Numbered from the stretch's first letter, positions 48,818 to 59,053 are shown. The stretch is DNA of 64,000 nt from an uncultured Oscillospiraceae bacterium (GCA_934630495.1 CAKTVW010000003.1:15586-79585); one strand, 5' to 3'. Program-made: numbers and translations. The notes: a model not told the origin generated them from the sequence alone.

Positions 48818-49552
48818 ATGCTGTTCAGAAAAACAAAGCCCGCGCCGCCGCGCACCGTTCCGACGCATATCGCTATCGTCATGGACGGGAACGGACGCTG
48901 GGCGAAAAAACGCGGCCTGCCGCGGCAGGCGGGCCATAAGGTCGGCGCGGAGGCATTCCGCACCATTGCCAATTATGCAAAATCCATCGGACTGAAGTAT
49001 CTGACGGTCTACGCTTTCTCCACCGAGAACTGGAAACGCTCGGAGGAGGAGGTCGACGCGATCATGGAGCTGCTGGAGCGCTATCTGCGCGAGGCGATTG
49101 CCGATATGGACAAGAATCGCGTCCGCTTTTGCTTCTTCGGCGATCTGACGCGCCTGTCGCCGGAGCTTCAGGAAGAAGCGCGGACCGCGGTCGAGCGCTC
49201 CAAAAAATACGAGGGCGTACAGGTCAATTTCTGCCTGAATTACGGCGGGCGCGCCGAGGTGGTCCGCGCCGCGCGGCAGTTCGCCCGCGACTGTGCGGAA
49301 GGGAAGTGCCGCCCCGAGGACCTGACCGAGGAGCGTTTTTCCGATTTGATGTATTCCGCAGGCGTGCCCGACCCGGAGCTGGTGATCCGCCCGGGCGGCG
49401 AGCTGCGGACGTCCAATTTCCTGTTATGGCAGTCGGCCTACAGCGAATATTATTTTACAGATGTCCTCTGGCCGGATTTCGGCCCCGAGGAACTGGAAAA
49501 GGCGATCGCGGCCTTTAACCGCCGGAACCGCCGCTTTGGAGGTGCAAAATAA
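48818..49552 (+). CDS. uppS: Isoprenyl transferase (undecaprenyl diphosphate synthase)
   Basis: 244 residues from ATG 48818 with GGAG upstream; the in-frame extension to 48704 lacks an SD. Motifs: IAIVMDGNGRWAKKRG (catalytic Asp), YAFSTENWKRS, NYGGRAE and VIRPGGELRTSNFLLWQ. It makes the C55 lipid carrier for peptidoglycan and wall polymers. First gene of the uppS-cdsA-dxr-rseP-ispG-polC string, 4 bp before cdsA. Confidence 0.97.
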   Translation: MLFRKTKPAPPRTVPTHIAIVMDGNGRWAKKRGLPRQAGHKVGAEAFRTIANYAKSIGLKYLTVYAFSTENWKRSEEEVDAIMELLERYLREAIADMDKNRVRFCFFGDLTRLSPELQEEARTAVERSKKYEGVQVNFCLNYGGRAEVVRAARQFARDCAEGKCRPEDLTEERFSDLMYSAGVPDPELVIRPGGELRTSNFLLWQSAYSEYYFTDVLWPDFGPEELEKAIAAFNRRNRRFGGAK

Positions 49553-49556
49553 AAAT

Positions 49557-50399
49557 ATGCTGATTCGAATTTTGTCCGCAGTCGCCGGCATTCCGCTGCT
49601 GCTTGCGATCGTCCTGCTGCTGCCGCCGGTCGCAACGGCGATCCTGTTTGCCGCCGCCTGCATGATCGGCGCATACGAAATGCTCTGGCGCACGGGCCTG
49701 CTGAAGCATAAGCGCATTCTGACCTATACCGCGCTCATGTCCGCCGCAGTCGTTATGTGGTCATGGCTGCGCGCCTGCGCGGTCGTTTCGGAGCAGACGC
49801 TCTGGAGCTGTGCGCTGATCGGCCTGTTCGTCTATTTTACCGCGCTGTTCTGCGAGCTGCTGGCGGGACATACGAAGCTCTCGTTTACGTCGCTTTCGGC
49901 GGCGCTCTTTTCCGGCATCGTCTATCCGTTCCTTCTGGGAGCGCTGGTGCGCCTGCGCGGCATGGACGGCGGCGAGTTCTATATCATCACGGCCTTCCTG
50001 CTTTCGATGATCGCGGATACGGGTGCGTATTTTGTGGGCAGGGCCTGCGGAAAACATAAGCTTGCGCCTGTCGTCAGCCCGAAAAAGACGGTCGAGGGCG
50101 CGATCGGCGGCGCGGTGTGCAATGTGCTGGTCATGGTCGGCTACACGGCGCTGCTGAGCAAATGCTTCGGCTTTACACAGGTCAACTACTTCTATGCGGC
50201 AATCTACGGCGTGCTCGGCGCGGTGGCCTCAATCGTGGGCGATCTGACGCTGTCCGTGGTGAAGCGGCAGGTCGGCATCAAGGATTACGGCAACCTGATC
50301 CCCGGGCACGGCGGCATTCTCGACCGCTTTGACAGCACGATGGTCGTCGCACCGCTGACGGAGATCCTGCTTCTGCTGATCCCCTTCGCGGTAAAGTGA
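49557..50399 (+). CDS. cdsA: Phosphatidate cytidylyltransferase
   Basis: 280 residues with about eight membrane helices. ATG 49557 uses GGAGGTG at the end of uppS. Signatures: SPKKTVEGAIGG and the CTP-transferase motif KDYGNLIPGHGGILDRFDS. It makes CDP-diacylglycerol for phospholipid synthesis. It ends 1 bp before dxr. Confidence 0.97.
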   Translation: MLIRILSAVAGIPLLLAIVLLLPPVATAILFAAACMIGAYEMLWRTGLLKHKRILTYTALMSAAVVMWSWLRACAVVSEQTLWSCALIGLFVYFTALFCELLAGHTKLSFTSLSAALFSGIVYPFLLGALVRLRGMDGGEFYIITAFLLSMIADTGAYFVGRACGKHKLAPVVSPKKTVEGAIGGAVCNVLVMVGYTALLSKCFGFTQVNYFYAAIYGVLGAVASIVGDLTLSVVKRQVGIKDYGNLIPGHGGILDRFDSTMVVAPLTEILLLLIPFAVK

Positions 50400-50400
50400 T

Positions 50401-51546
50401 ATGACGAACTATCTGTCGATTTTAGGCTCGACCGGGTCCATCGGGCGGCAAACGCTGGAGGTGGCAGAGCAGCTTTCCGTTCCGGTCGCGGCGCTGACGG
50501 CGGGAACGAATGTCGAGCGCATGGCGCAGCAGTGCCGTAAGTTCCACCCGGAGCTTGCGGTTATGGCGACGGAGCGGGCGGCGGACGAGCTGCGCGACGC
50601 TCTGTCGGGGCAGGATATCCGCATTCTTTCCGGCATGGAGGGCCTGATCGCCGCGGCGGAGTACGATAAGGCGGACACCGTCGTGACTGCGGTGGTCGGT
50701 ATGGTCGGCCTGCGCCCTACGCTGGCCGCGATCAAAAAGAAAAAGCGCATTGCGCTTGCCAATAAGGAAACGCTCGTCTGTGCCGGCGAGCTGGTCATGG
50801 CCGCCGCGCGGGAATACGGTGCGCAGATCGTCCCCGTAGATTCGGAGCATTCGGCGATTTTTCAATGTCTGATGGGCTGCCGCGATCGGTCGGAGATTCG
50901 CAGATTGATTCTGACCTGCTCCGGCGGGCCGTTTTACGGGAGATCGCCCGAGGAGCTTAAAAATGTGACGAAGGATGACGCCTTAAAGCATCCGAACTGG
51001 CGAATGGGGAATAAAATCACCATCGACTGCGCTACACTGATGAATAAGGGACTGGAGATCATCGAGGCGATGCGCCTGTATGATCTTCCGGCGGATAAGG
51101 TCGAGGCGGTGATCCACCGTCAAAGCATCGTACACTCGCTTGTGGAGTTCCGAGACGGCGCGGTCATGGCGCAGCTCGGCGTCCCGGATATGCGCGTGCC
51201 GATCCGTCTGGCGATGACCTACCCGTACCGTGCCGAAAACCCCGCACAGCCGCTGGACCTTCTGACCTGCGGCGCGCTCACGTTCGATCGGCCGGACGAA
51301 GCGGCGTTTCCGTGCCTTGCCATTGCAAAGGAGGCGGCGCAGAAGGGCGGCAACGCCTGCGCGGTCATGAACGGCGCCAACGAGGCGGCGGTCGCGCGGT
51401 ATTTGAACGGCGAGATCGGGTTTTATGACATTCCGCGTCTGGTGCGCCGCGCCATGCAGACCGTCGATTTTGCGGCGGAGCCGACCTTGGACGAAATTTT
51501 AAGCGCGGATGCCGCTGCACGGGCGGCGGTGTTCGAGCGGAAATGA
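50401..51546 (+). CDS. dxr: 1-Deoxy-D-xylulose 5-phosphate reductoisomerase
   Basis: 381 residues. NADPH motif LGSTGSIGRQTLEV, ALANKETLV, PVDSEHSAIFQ (metal/substrate), CSGGPFYG, HPNWRMGNKITIDCATLMNKG-type region (shown in part) and GAAN-like MNGANEAAV. It commits carbon to the MEP isoprenoid pathway. Part of the coupled string; the SD is weak, so coupling to cdsA is likely. Confidence 0.97.
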   Translation: MTNYLSILGSTGSIGRQTLEVAEQLSVPVAALTAGTNVERMAQQCRKFHPELAVMATERAADELRDALSGQDIRILSGMEGLIAAAEYDKADTVVTAVVGMVGLRPTLAAIKKKKRIALANKETLVCAGELVMAAAREYGAQIVPVDSEHSAIFQCLMGCRDRSEIRRLILTCSGGPFYGRSPEELKNVTKDDALKHPNWRMGNKITIDCATLMNKGLEIIEAMRLYDLPADKVEAVIHRQSIVHSLVEFRDGAVMAQLGVPDMRVPIRLAMTYPYRAENPAQPLDLLTCGALTFDRPDEAAFPCLAIAKEAAQKGGNACAVMNGANEAAVARYLNGEIGFYDIPRLVRRAMQTVDFAAEPTLDEILSADAAARAAVFERK

Positions 51547-51556
51547 GGTAGATACC

Positions 51557-52612
51557 TTGACCGTTTTTTATGTTGTTCTGGCGATCCTGCTTTTCGGACT
51601 GCTGATCCTTGTACACGAGTTCGGACATTTTATCACGGCGAAGCTTTTCGGCGTGCAGGTCAATGAGTTCTCCCTGTTTATGGGCCCTGCGATCTGGAAA
51701 AGGACAAAGGGCGAAACGACGTATTCCCTGCGCTGCATCCCCGTCGGCGGCTACTGCGCCATGGAGGGCGAGGACGGCGACAGCGAGAACCCGCGCGCCT
51801 TCTCGAATGCCAAGGTCTGGAAAAGACTGATTATTCTGGTCGCGGGTTCCTTTATGAATTTTCTGGCGGGCTTTCTGATCCTGCTCGTGCTGTTCGGCGT
51901 GACGGCGGAGGGGTTTACCAATACGAAGCTTACCGATATCGTGCCCGGACGGCCCTTTGAAGACTATTTGCAGCCGGGCGACGAGCTTGTGGCGATCAAT
52001 GGCGAGCATGTCTATGTCGGCGCGGATATCACGATGCTGCTTGACCGCGATACCGATGGCAAGCAGGACATCACCGTCCGCCGGAACGGCGAAAAGCTGG
52101 TGCTTCGCGATGTGCCGATCAGCCGCGATTACAGTGACAACGGCGAGCTGCGGTACGGCTTCACCATCGGCGTAGACAAAAAGACCGTCGGCAGCCTGCT
52201 TTCCTATTCTTGGAACGAATGCCGCGATTTTGCGCGTCTGGTGCGCATGGGCTTACAGGACCTCTTTACCGGCAAGGCCGGGATCAAGGACATGTCCGGC
52301 CCGGTCGGGATCGTCTCCGAGGTCTCCAAGGAGAGCGCAAAGGCCGAGACGGTCGGCATCGGCGTGCAGAGCGTGTTCATCCTCTTTGCGTTTATTGCGG
52401 TGAATCTGGCCGTTATGAATCTGCTGCCCATTCCCGCGCTGGACGGCGGGCGTGTGGTGTGCCTGCTGGTGACGGCTGCGGCGGAGAAGCTCCTGCGGCG
52501 AAAGATCAACCCCAAGTACGAGGGCTATCTGCACGCGGGCTTTATGGTGCTGCTGCTGGCGTTTATGGCGTTTATTACCTTTAAGGACATCTTCCAGATA
52601 TTCGGAGGCTGA
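51557..52612 (+). CDS. rseP: RseP-type site-2 protease
   Basis: 351 residues from TTG 51557, with GAGGTAG upstream; no ATG fits because the next in-frame Met is past the active site. Zinc protease motif LVHEFGHF near the N-terminus, one PDZ domain (about 125-200) and the second metal motif NLLPIPALDGGRV. It cleaves membrane-embedded proteins, such as anti-sigma factors, inside the bilayer. Its place between dxr and ispG is the standard clostridial order. Confidence 0.96.
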   Translation: MTVFYVVLAILLFGLLILVHEFGHFITAKLFGVQVNEFSLFMGPAIWKRTKGETTYSLRCIPVGGYCAMEGEDGDSENPRAFSNAKVWKRLIILVAGSFMNFLAGFLILLVLFGVTAEGFTNTKLTDIVPGRPFEDYLQPGDELVAINGEHVYVGADITMLLDRDTDGKQDITVRRNGEKLVLRDVPISRDYSDNGELRYGFTIGVDKKTVGSLLSYSWNECRDFARLVRMGLQDLFTGKAGIKDMSGPVGIVSEVSKESAKAETVGIGVQSVFILFAFIAVNLAVMNLLPIPALDGGRVVCLLVTAAAEKLLRRKINPKYEGYLHAGFMVLLLAFMAFITFKDIFQIFGG

Positions 52613-52613
52613 A

Positions 52614-53648
52614 ATGACGAGACAGATCACAGTCGGAGATGTAAAGATCGGCGGCGGCGCGCCGATCTCGATCCAATCCATGCTGAATATTCCGAACACC
52701 GATGTAGAGGGCTGCCTGGCGCAGATCGCGGCGCTGAAAAACGCGGGCTGTGAGATCGTGCGGCTCTCTGTGCTGGACATGGAGGCAGCCGAGGCGTTCG
52801 GGAAGATCGCCGCGCGTTCGCCGCTCCCGTTGGTGGCCGATATTCATTTTGACTATCGGCTGGCCATTGCCGCCGCAGAGGGCGGCGCGTCGAAGATCCG
52901 CATCAATCCCGGCAACATCGGCGGCGAGGACCGCGTCAAGGCGGTCGTGGACTGCTGCAAGGCGCATCATATCCCGATCCGCATCGGGGTGAACGGCGGA
53001 AGCTTGGACAAGGGCCTGCTGGAAAAATACGGGCATCCTACGCCCGAGGCGCTGGTGGAGAGCGCGTTCTCCCACATTGCGCTGCTGGAAAAATTCGGCT
53101 TTTACGATACCTGCGTATCGATGAAGTCCAGCTCCGTTCCGCTGATGATGCAGGCGTACCGCCTGTTTTCCGCGCGTTCGGATTACCCGCTGCATCTCGG
53201 CGTGACCGAGACGGGCACAAAGTACATGGGGACGATCAAATCCGCCATGGGGATCGGCGGCCTGCTGTGCATGGGCATCGGAGATACGATCCGCGTATCG
53301 CTGACGGACGATCCCGTCGAGGAGGTCAAGGCGGCAAAGGCCATCTTAAAGGCTGCGGGGCTTCGCAGGGGCGTGAACCTGATCTCCTGCCCGACCTGCG
53401 GACGGACGAGGATCGATCTGATCGGCCTTGCCAAACAGGTCGAGGCCGCGCTGGCGGGCTGTGACAAGGATATCACCGTCGCGGTGATGGGCTGTATCGT
53501 CAACGGCCCCGGAGAAGCAAGAGAGGCGGATGTCGGGATCGCCGGCGGCGACGGCTGCGGCGTGATCTTCGTCAAGGGCGAGCTGAAGGAAAAGCTTCCG
53601 TATGACGAGCTGCTGCCCGCGCTGCTTCGCTATATCGAGAAGCTGTGA
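52614..53648 (+). CDS. ispG: (E)-4-hydroxy-3-methylbut-2-enyl-diphosphate synthase (flavodoxin type)
   Basis: 344 residues, matching the two-domain bacterial enzyme. SIQSMLNI start region, LVADIHFDYRLA, KIRINPGNIG, SCPTCGRTRIDL and VMGCIVNGPGEA; the three cysteines in the last two motifs hold the [4Fe-4S] cluster. It reduces MEcPP to HMBPP. It starts 1 bp after the rseP stop. Confidence 0.97.
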   Translation: MTRQITVGDVKIGGGAPISIQSMLNIPNTDVEGCLAQIAALKNAGCEIVRLSVLDMEAAEAFGKIAARSPLPLVADIHFDYRLAIAAAEGGASKIRINPGNIGGEDRVKAVVDCCKAHHIPIRIGVNGGSLDKGLLEKYGHPTPEALVESAFSHIALLEKFGFYDTCVSMKSSSVPLMMQAYRLFSARSDYPLHLGVTETGTKYMGTIKSAMGIGGLLCMGIGDTIRVSLTDDPVEEVKAAKAILKAAGLRRGVNLISCPTCGRTRIDLIGLAKQVEAALAGCDKDITVAVMGCIVNGPGEAREADVGIAGGDGCGVIFVKGELKEKLPYDELLPALLRYIEKL

Positions 53649-53656
53649 CGGTTATA

Positions 53657-53730
53657 TTAAGGCAGCACAGCGCAATTGCGTCGACGCGCTTTGCCGAATC
53701 TGCTTGCCGAATTGTGCGGTGCTGCCCTAA
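53657..53730. mobile_element. MITE-like repeat, copy C, internally deleted
   Basis: Only 74 bp, but the ends match copy A: TTAAGGCAGCAC at the left and GTGCGGTGCTGCCCTAA at the right. The central core hairpin is absent. It sits between ispG and polC. Confidence 0.75.
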
Positions 53731-53798
53731 GGCCGTACGGCACTCGAATGCTTCAAAAGGCCCGCTCAGAACCGGGTATCAAGTACTAGGAGAATGAA

Positions 53799-56700
53799 AT
53801 GGATTCGTACCCATTTTTAAAAATGTTTCTGGAATATGAGCCGGACGAACCGCTGTATGCAGCTTTGGAGCAGGCAGCGGTTTGTTCTGCCGAGATCGAC
53901 CGCGAACAGCGCACCGTAACGCTTTCGGTGCGCTTTGACCGCTATGTGGCGGACGACCTGCTGCGAAGGGTGCAGAAGGAGCTTGCGGAGCTTTACGGCT
54001 TTTACCGCGTCACGCTTGAGCCGAGCTTTCCGCCGGAGGCGCTTTCCCGCTTCGACGGAACGGAGCTGAACCGCGTGCTCGTCGGCGCCTACTCGCCGGC
54101 GGCGGCGATCCTTGCCGGGGCGCACTGGCAGTTCGGTCCTGAGCGGACGGAGCTGCAGCTCCGCGCGAACGGCAGGGACCAGCTCACGTCGCATCTTCCT
54201 CTTGCGGAGCAGTATATTTACCGCCGTTTCGGCGTGGAAACGAAGATCACGGTACACTGCGGCAATGCCGTCGAGGGCACCGCGCTGTTTGAGGAAACGG
54301 AGCGCATCCGCAAGGAGGCGATGGCCGCTATCCCCGCAGCCGCCTTTACGCAGACACCGGAAAAGAAGCCCGAGGGGCCGAAGACCATCTACGGCAAGCC
54401 GTTTAAGGGCGACGCCATGCCCATGTCGGAAATCAATGTCAACCGTCAGGATGAGCGGGTCATCGTCGAGGGCAAGGTCTTTTCCGTCGACCACCGCGAC
54501 ATCAAGAAGGGCGCCGCGACGGTCATTTCGTTTGACATGACGGACTACACCGCTTCTATCCGCATCAACGGCTACTTCAAGGGCGACACGGGAAAGCCGA
54601 TCGTCGACGGCGTGAACAAGCCCGGTCAATGGCTGCGCGTTCAGGGAAAAATCGACTATGATGATTACAACAAGGAGGTTGTAATCAAACCGTTTGCCAT
54701 CATGCCGGGCCAAGCGCCGAAGCGCGAGGACACCGCACCGGAAAAGCGCGTGGAGCTGCATCTGCATACCACGATGTCCATGATGGATGCCTTGACCAAA
54801 ACCGGAGAGGCGGTCGCGACGGCCGCCCGATGGGGACATCAGGCGATCGCCATTACCGATCACGGCGTGGCTTCCTCCTTCCCCGACGCGCTGAAGGCAA
54901 GCGGAAAGAACAAGGTCGCCGGAACGGACAAGCCCATAAAGATCCTCTACGGCTGCGAGGGCTACTATGTCAACGACGTCGACGACCGCATTGCCGTACA
55001 CGGGGAGCAGAATATGCCGCTGGGCGGCGAATTTGTAGCCTTTGACTTGGAGACGACGGGGCTTTCGTCCGTGCGCGACGCGATCACCGAGATCGGCGCG
55101 GTGATCCTGCGCGGCGGCGAGGTCGTCGACACGTTCCAATCCTTTGTAAACCCCAGGCGTCGACTGGATCCGAAAAACATCGAGTTGACGGGTATTACCG
55201 ATGCGATGCTGGTCGATGCGCCGGAGATCGCGCAGGTGCTCCCGGAGTTCCTGAAATTCTGCGCGGGCCGGCCGATGGTCGCGCACAACGCGGATTTTGA
55301 CGTGGGCTTCCTGACGGCGGCCTGCGAAAAGCTGAATATTCCGTTTGAGCCGACGTATATCGACACGCTCGTGCTTTCGCAGAATCTGATGCCTCAGCTC
55401 AGCAAGCACAAGCTTGACATCGTGGCCGATGCGCTGAGTCTGCCGAAATTCAACCATCACCGCGCTTCGGACGATGCGCTGACCTGCGGCTACCTCTATC
55501 TGCGCTTTGCCAAAATGATGGAGGAAAAGGGCGTAGCCGATCTGAGCGGGGTCAACGAATGCATGGCGAAGCTTCGCAGCGGCGGACATATCACCGACCG
55601 CCGCACCAAGCATATCATCGTATTTGCAAAGAATCAGACCGGTCTGCGCAACCTGTATCACATCATCTCCGACGCACATCTGAAGTTTTTCAAGCGCAAT
55701 CCGAGAATGCCGAAGTCCGAGCTGATGCAGTATCGCGAGGGCCTTATTATCGGCTCCGCCTGCGAGGCGGGCGAGCTGTTTCAGGCGGTCATCAACCATA
55801 AGAGTCAGGCTGAGCTGAAGCGTATCGCGTCGTTTTACGACTTTTTGGAGATCCAGCCGCTGAGCAATAATATGTTCATGCTTGCCGACGGGATCGCGGA
55901 GAGCGTCGAACAGCTCCGTGAGTTTAACCGTACCATCGTGCGGCTCGGCGAGGAGCTGGGGAAGCCCGTCTGTGCGACGGGCGACGTCCATTTCCTTGAC
56001 CCGGAGGACGAGATCTACCGCCGCATCCTGCTTGCCAGCAAGGGCTTTGCCGACTGCGACCGGGAAAATCCCCTCTATTTCCGCACGACGGACGAGATGC
56101 TGGAGGAGTTTTCCTATCTGGGCACGGAAAAGGCGTTCGAGGTCGTCGTCACCAATCCGAACCGCATTGCCGATATGTGCGATACGGTGCGACCGGTGCC
56201 GCATAATCTGTTCGCGCCGAAGATCGAAAATTCCGTTGAAGACCTGAAAGCTCTGGTCTATGGCAAGCTGCACCGTCTCTACGGCGAGAATCCGCCCGAG
56301 CTTGTGACGAAGCGCGTGGAGACGGAGCTGGGCGATATTATCAACTGTCATTACGATGTCATTTACATGTCCGCGCAGAAGCTGGTGCAAAATTCTCTGG
56401 AGCACGGATATCTGGTCGGCTCGAGAGGCTCGGTCGGCTCGTCGCTCGTGGCGTTCATGTCGGGCATTACCGAGGTCAATTCGCTTCCCGCGCACTATCG
56501 CTGCCCGAAATGCAAATATTGCAGCTTTGACGTGCCGGAGGGCGTCAACTGCGGCGCTGATCTGCCGGACGCGCTGTGTCCGCAGTGCGGAGAAAAGCTG
56601 GTCAAGGACGGCTTTAATATCCCGTTTGAGACATTTCTGGGCTTCGGCGGCGACAAGGTACCGGATATCGACCTGAACTTCTCCGGCGAATACCAGTCTC

Positions 56701-58088
56701 GAGCGCATCAATACTGCATTGAGATGTTCGGAGCGAGCCATGTCTTCCGCGCCGGAACGATCGGCACCGTTGCGGAGAAGACTGCCTACGGTTATGTGAA
56801 AAAATATCTGGCCGAACGAAACCTGACTGTCAGCCGCGCGGAGGAAAACCGCCTTGCGGCGGGCTGTGTGGATGTCCGCCGCACGACGGGACAGCATCCC
56901 GGCGGTCTGGTCGTTATCCCGCAGGAAAACGAGATCTGGGATTTCTGCCCGGTGCAGCATCCTGCCGACGATATCCACACCGACATCATTACCACGCATT
57001 TCGAGTACCATTCCATGGAGGAGAACCTCCTGAAGCTCGATATGCTCGGACACGACGACCCGACGATGATCCGCATGATGGAGGATATCACCGGGATCAA
57101 CGCGCAGGAGATCCCGCTTGACGATAAGGATACGATGTCGATCTTCATCACCAGCAAGGTACTCGGGTATGAGAACGATCCGATCCTCGGCGTGCCGGGA
57201 ACGGTCGCCATACCGGAGTTTGGCACGAGCTTTACGCGCGGTATGCTCGTCGATACAAAGCCGACGCAGTTCGACACGCTCATCCGCCTCTCCGGCTTCT
57301 CCCACGGCACGGACGTGTGGCTGGGCAACGCGAAGGATCTGATCCTGAGCGGCACGGCGACCGTCGGACAGGCGATCGGCTGCCGTGACGATATCATGCT
57401 CTACCTTATCAAGTGCGGTATGCCGGAAAAACGGGCCTTTAAGATCATGGAGGCGGTGCGAAAGGGCAGGGGACTTCCCGAGGGTGCCGAGGAGGAAATG
57501 GTCGCGCACGGCGTACCGGACTGGTACATCGGCTCGTGTAAGAAGATCAAATATCTGTTCCCGAAGGCACATGCGGCGGCTTACGTTATGATGGCTTTCC
57601 GCATCGCGTGGTTCAAGGTGCATTATCCTTTGGCCTTCTACGCCGCCTATTTCTATCGCCGCAGCCAGAAGGACGGCTTTGACGCCGTCATGATGACGCA
57701 CGGCATCGAGACGGTCAAGGAGCATATCAAGAGCATTTCAGGCAACCCCGACCGCACGGCGAAGGACGACGATCTTCTGACGACGCTGGAGGTCTGCTAC
57801 GAATTTTATCTGCGCGGGTTTGATTTCGCCAATATCGACCTTTATCACTCTCATGCGACGAAGTTCCTCATCGAGGACGGCAAGCTGCTGCCGCCGTTCG
57901 TGTCCGTCTCGGGCTTGGGCGAAACGGCTGCGTGGGATATTATGGAAGGCAGAAAGGGAAAGAACTTCGTCTCGATCGAGGAATTTTCCGCGGCGTGTCC
58001 GAAGGTCTCCAAGACTCATATCGAAAATCTGAAGCAGGCGGGAGCGTTCGGCTCGCTGCCGGACACGAGTCAAATGACGCTGTTCTGA
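53799..58088 (+). CDS. polC: DNA polymerase III PolC-type alpha subunit
   Basis: 1429 residues. An N-terminal domain (1-200) is followed by an OB fold (about 215-310), a PHP domain (VELHLHTTMSMMD, near 317), and a DEDD proofreading exonuclease inserted from about 408 to 575 (FVAFDLETTGL, VAHNADFDVGFL). The rest of PHP, a zinc finger (CPKCKYCSFD ... CPQCGEK, about 903-945), the palm with VPDIDLNFSG (catalytic Asp) near 954, and thumb, fingers and tau-binding regions complete it. It is the main replicative polymerase of low-GC-type Gram-positives. AGGAG before ATG 53799. Confidence 0.98.
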   Translation: MDSYPFLKMFLEYEPDEPLYAALEQAAVCSAEIDREQRTVTLSVRFDRYVADDLLRRVQKELAELYGFYRVTLEPSFPPEALSRFDGTELNRVLVGAYSPAAAILAGAHWQFGPERTELQLRANGRDQLTSHLPLAEQYIYRRFGVETKITVHCGNAVEGTALFEETERIRKEAMAAIPAAAFTQTPEKKPEGPKTIYGKPFKGDAMPMSEINVNRQDERVIVEGKVFSVDHRDIKKGAATVISFDMTDYTASIRINGYFKGDTGKPIVDGVNKPGQWLRVQGKIDYDDYNKEVVIKPFAIMPGQAPKREDTAPEKRVELHLHTTMSMMDALTKTGEAVATAARWGHQAIAITDHGVASSFPDALKASGKNKVAGTDKPIKILYGCEGYYVNDVDDRIAVHGEQNMPLGGEFVAFDLETTGLSSVRDAITEIGAVILRGGEVVDTFQSFVNPRRRLDPKNIELTGITDAMLVDAPEIAQVLPEFLKFCAGRPMVAHNADFDVGFLTAACEKLNIPFEPTYIDTLVLSQNLMPQLSKHKLDIVADALSLPKFNHHRASDDALTCGYLYLRFAKMMEEKGVADLSGVNECMAKLRSGGHITDRRTKHIIVFAKNQTGLRNLYHIISDAHLKFFKRNPRMPKSELMQYREGLIIGSACEAGELFQAVINHKSQAELKRIASFYDFLEIQPLSNNMFMLADGIAESVEQLREFNRTIVRLGEELGKPVCATGDVHFLDPEDEIYRRILLASKGFADCDRENPLYFRTTDEMLEEFSYLGTEKAFEVVVTNPNRIADMCDTVRPVPHNLFAPKIENSVEDLKALVYGKLHRLYGENPPELVTKRVETELGDIINCHYDVIYMSAQKLVQNSLEHGYLVGSRGSVGSSLVAFMSGITEVNSLPAHYRCPKCKYCSFDVPEGVNCGADLPDALCPQCGEKLVKDGFNIPFETFLGFGGDKVPDIDLNFSGEYQSRAHQYCIEMFGASHVFRAGTIGTVAEKTAYGYVKKYLAERNLTVSRAEENRLAAGCVDVRRTTGQHPGGLVVIPQENEIWDFCPVQHPADDIHTDIITTHFEYHSMEENLLKLDMLGHDDPTMIRMMEDITGINAQEIPLDDKDTMSIFITSKVLGYENDPILGVPGTVAIPEFGTSFTRGMLVDTKPTQFDTLIRLSGFSHGTDVWLGNAKDLILSGTATVGQAIGCRDDIMLYLIKCGMPEKRAFKIMEAVRKGRGLPEGAEEEMVAHGVPDWYIGSCKKIKYLFPKAHAAAYVMMAFRIAWFKVHYPLAFYAAYFYRRSQKDGFDAVMMTHGIETVKEHIKSISGNPDRTAKDDDLLTTLEVCYEFYLRGFDFANIDLYHSHATKFLIEDGKLLPPFVSVSGLGETAAWDIMEGRKGKNFVSIEEFSAACPKVSKTHIENLKQAGAFGSLPDTSQMTLF

Positions 58089-58158
58089 TGAATTAAACAA
58101 AAAATCGGCCCGCTTTTCGTGCAAAATCACAAAGAATCCGCACGGACGCGAAAAGCGA

Positions 58159-58187
58159 TTGCCGTTTTACCTGTGATGCGCTATAAT
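58159..58187 (+). promoter_or_regulatory. Promoter of the uridine phosphorylase gene
   Basis: TTGCCG (58159-58164), 17-bp spacer, TATAAT (58182-58187), about 100 bp before the ATG. The 197-bp gap after polC has no other gene. Confidence 0.72.
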
Positions 58188-58285
58188 TATCATGTAAACT
58201 ATGGAAACAATGCTTTCGCCGCCGAAAAAGGCCGAGCAAACGGTGTCGGAAGCGGTGCTTTCCCACAAAAAGGAGTGCTTTCATC

Positions 58286-59053
58286 ATGCAAAAGCTTGAA
58301 AAACAGTTCCATATTCACTGCGTCGAGGGCGACGTCGGCCGCTACTGCATTCTGCCCGGCGATCCGGGCCGCTGCGAGTCCATCGCGAAGCTCTTTGACA
58401 ATCCCGTGCATGTTTCCCAGAACCGTGAATACAATATTTACACCGGAACCCTTCTGGGCGAAAAGGTCAGCGTCTGCTCTACCGGCATCGGCGGCCCGTC
58501 CGCATCCATTGCCATGGAGGAGCTGCACAACATCGGCGCCGACACGTTTATCCGCACCGGTACCTGCGGCGGCATCAATCTCGACGTGAAGTCCGGCGAT
58601 ATCGTCGTCGCCACGGGCGCGATCCGCTTTGAGCATACTTCCATGGAGTATGCGCCGATCGAGTATCCCGCCGTTGCCAATCTGGACATCACCATTGCAC
58701 TGCGTCAGGCTGCTCTGGCAATGGGCAAGACCACACATTGCGGCGTCGTGCAGTGCAAGGATGCGTTCTACGGTCAGCACAGCCCCGCAAAAATGCCGGT
58801 TTCCTACGAGCTGTTGCAAAAGTGGGAGGCATGGAAGCGTCTGGGCGTGCTTGCCAGCGAGATGGAGTCTGCCGCGCTGTTCGTCGTGGCCGACGCGCTC
58901 AAGTGCCGCTGCGGCTCCTGCTTCCATGTGATCTGGAACCAAGAGCGCGAGGCCGCCGGTCTGGATCAGGATATGAGCGAGGATACGTCTGCCTCTGTCC
59001 GTGTGGCCGTCGAGGCGCTCAAGCTTATTATTGAGCAGGACCGCAAAAAATAA
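58286..59053 (+). CDS. udp: Uridine phosphorylase
   Basis: 255 residues, NP-I fold. GDPGRCESIAK-type phosphate loop (ILPGDPGRCES), STGIGGPSASIAMEEL, RTGTCGGIN and the nucleoside-site SEMESAALF. It converts uridine and phosphate to uracil and ribose 1-phosphate for pyrimidine salvage. AAAGGAG before ATG 58286. Purine nucleoside phosphorylase is possible, but the signature fits Udp better. Confidence 0.9.
   Translation: MQKLEKQFHIHCVEGDVGRYCILPGDPGRCESIAKLFDNPVHVSQNREYNIYTGTLLGEKVSVCSTGIGGPSASIAMEELHNIGADTFIRTGTCGGINLDVKSGDIVVATGAIRFEHTSMEYAPIEYPAVANLDITIALRQAALAMGKTTHCGVVQCKDAFYGQHSPAKMPVSYELLQKWEAWKRLGVLASEMESAALFVVADALKCRCGSCFHVIWNQEREAAGLDQDMSEDTSASVRVAVEALKLIIEQDRKK

Noticed and set aside
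53817..57725. Minus-strand ORF of 1302 codons opposite polC
   Set aside because: Antisense shadow of GC-rich codons; polC on the plus strand shows all its domains in order.
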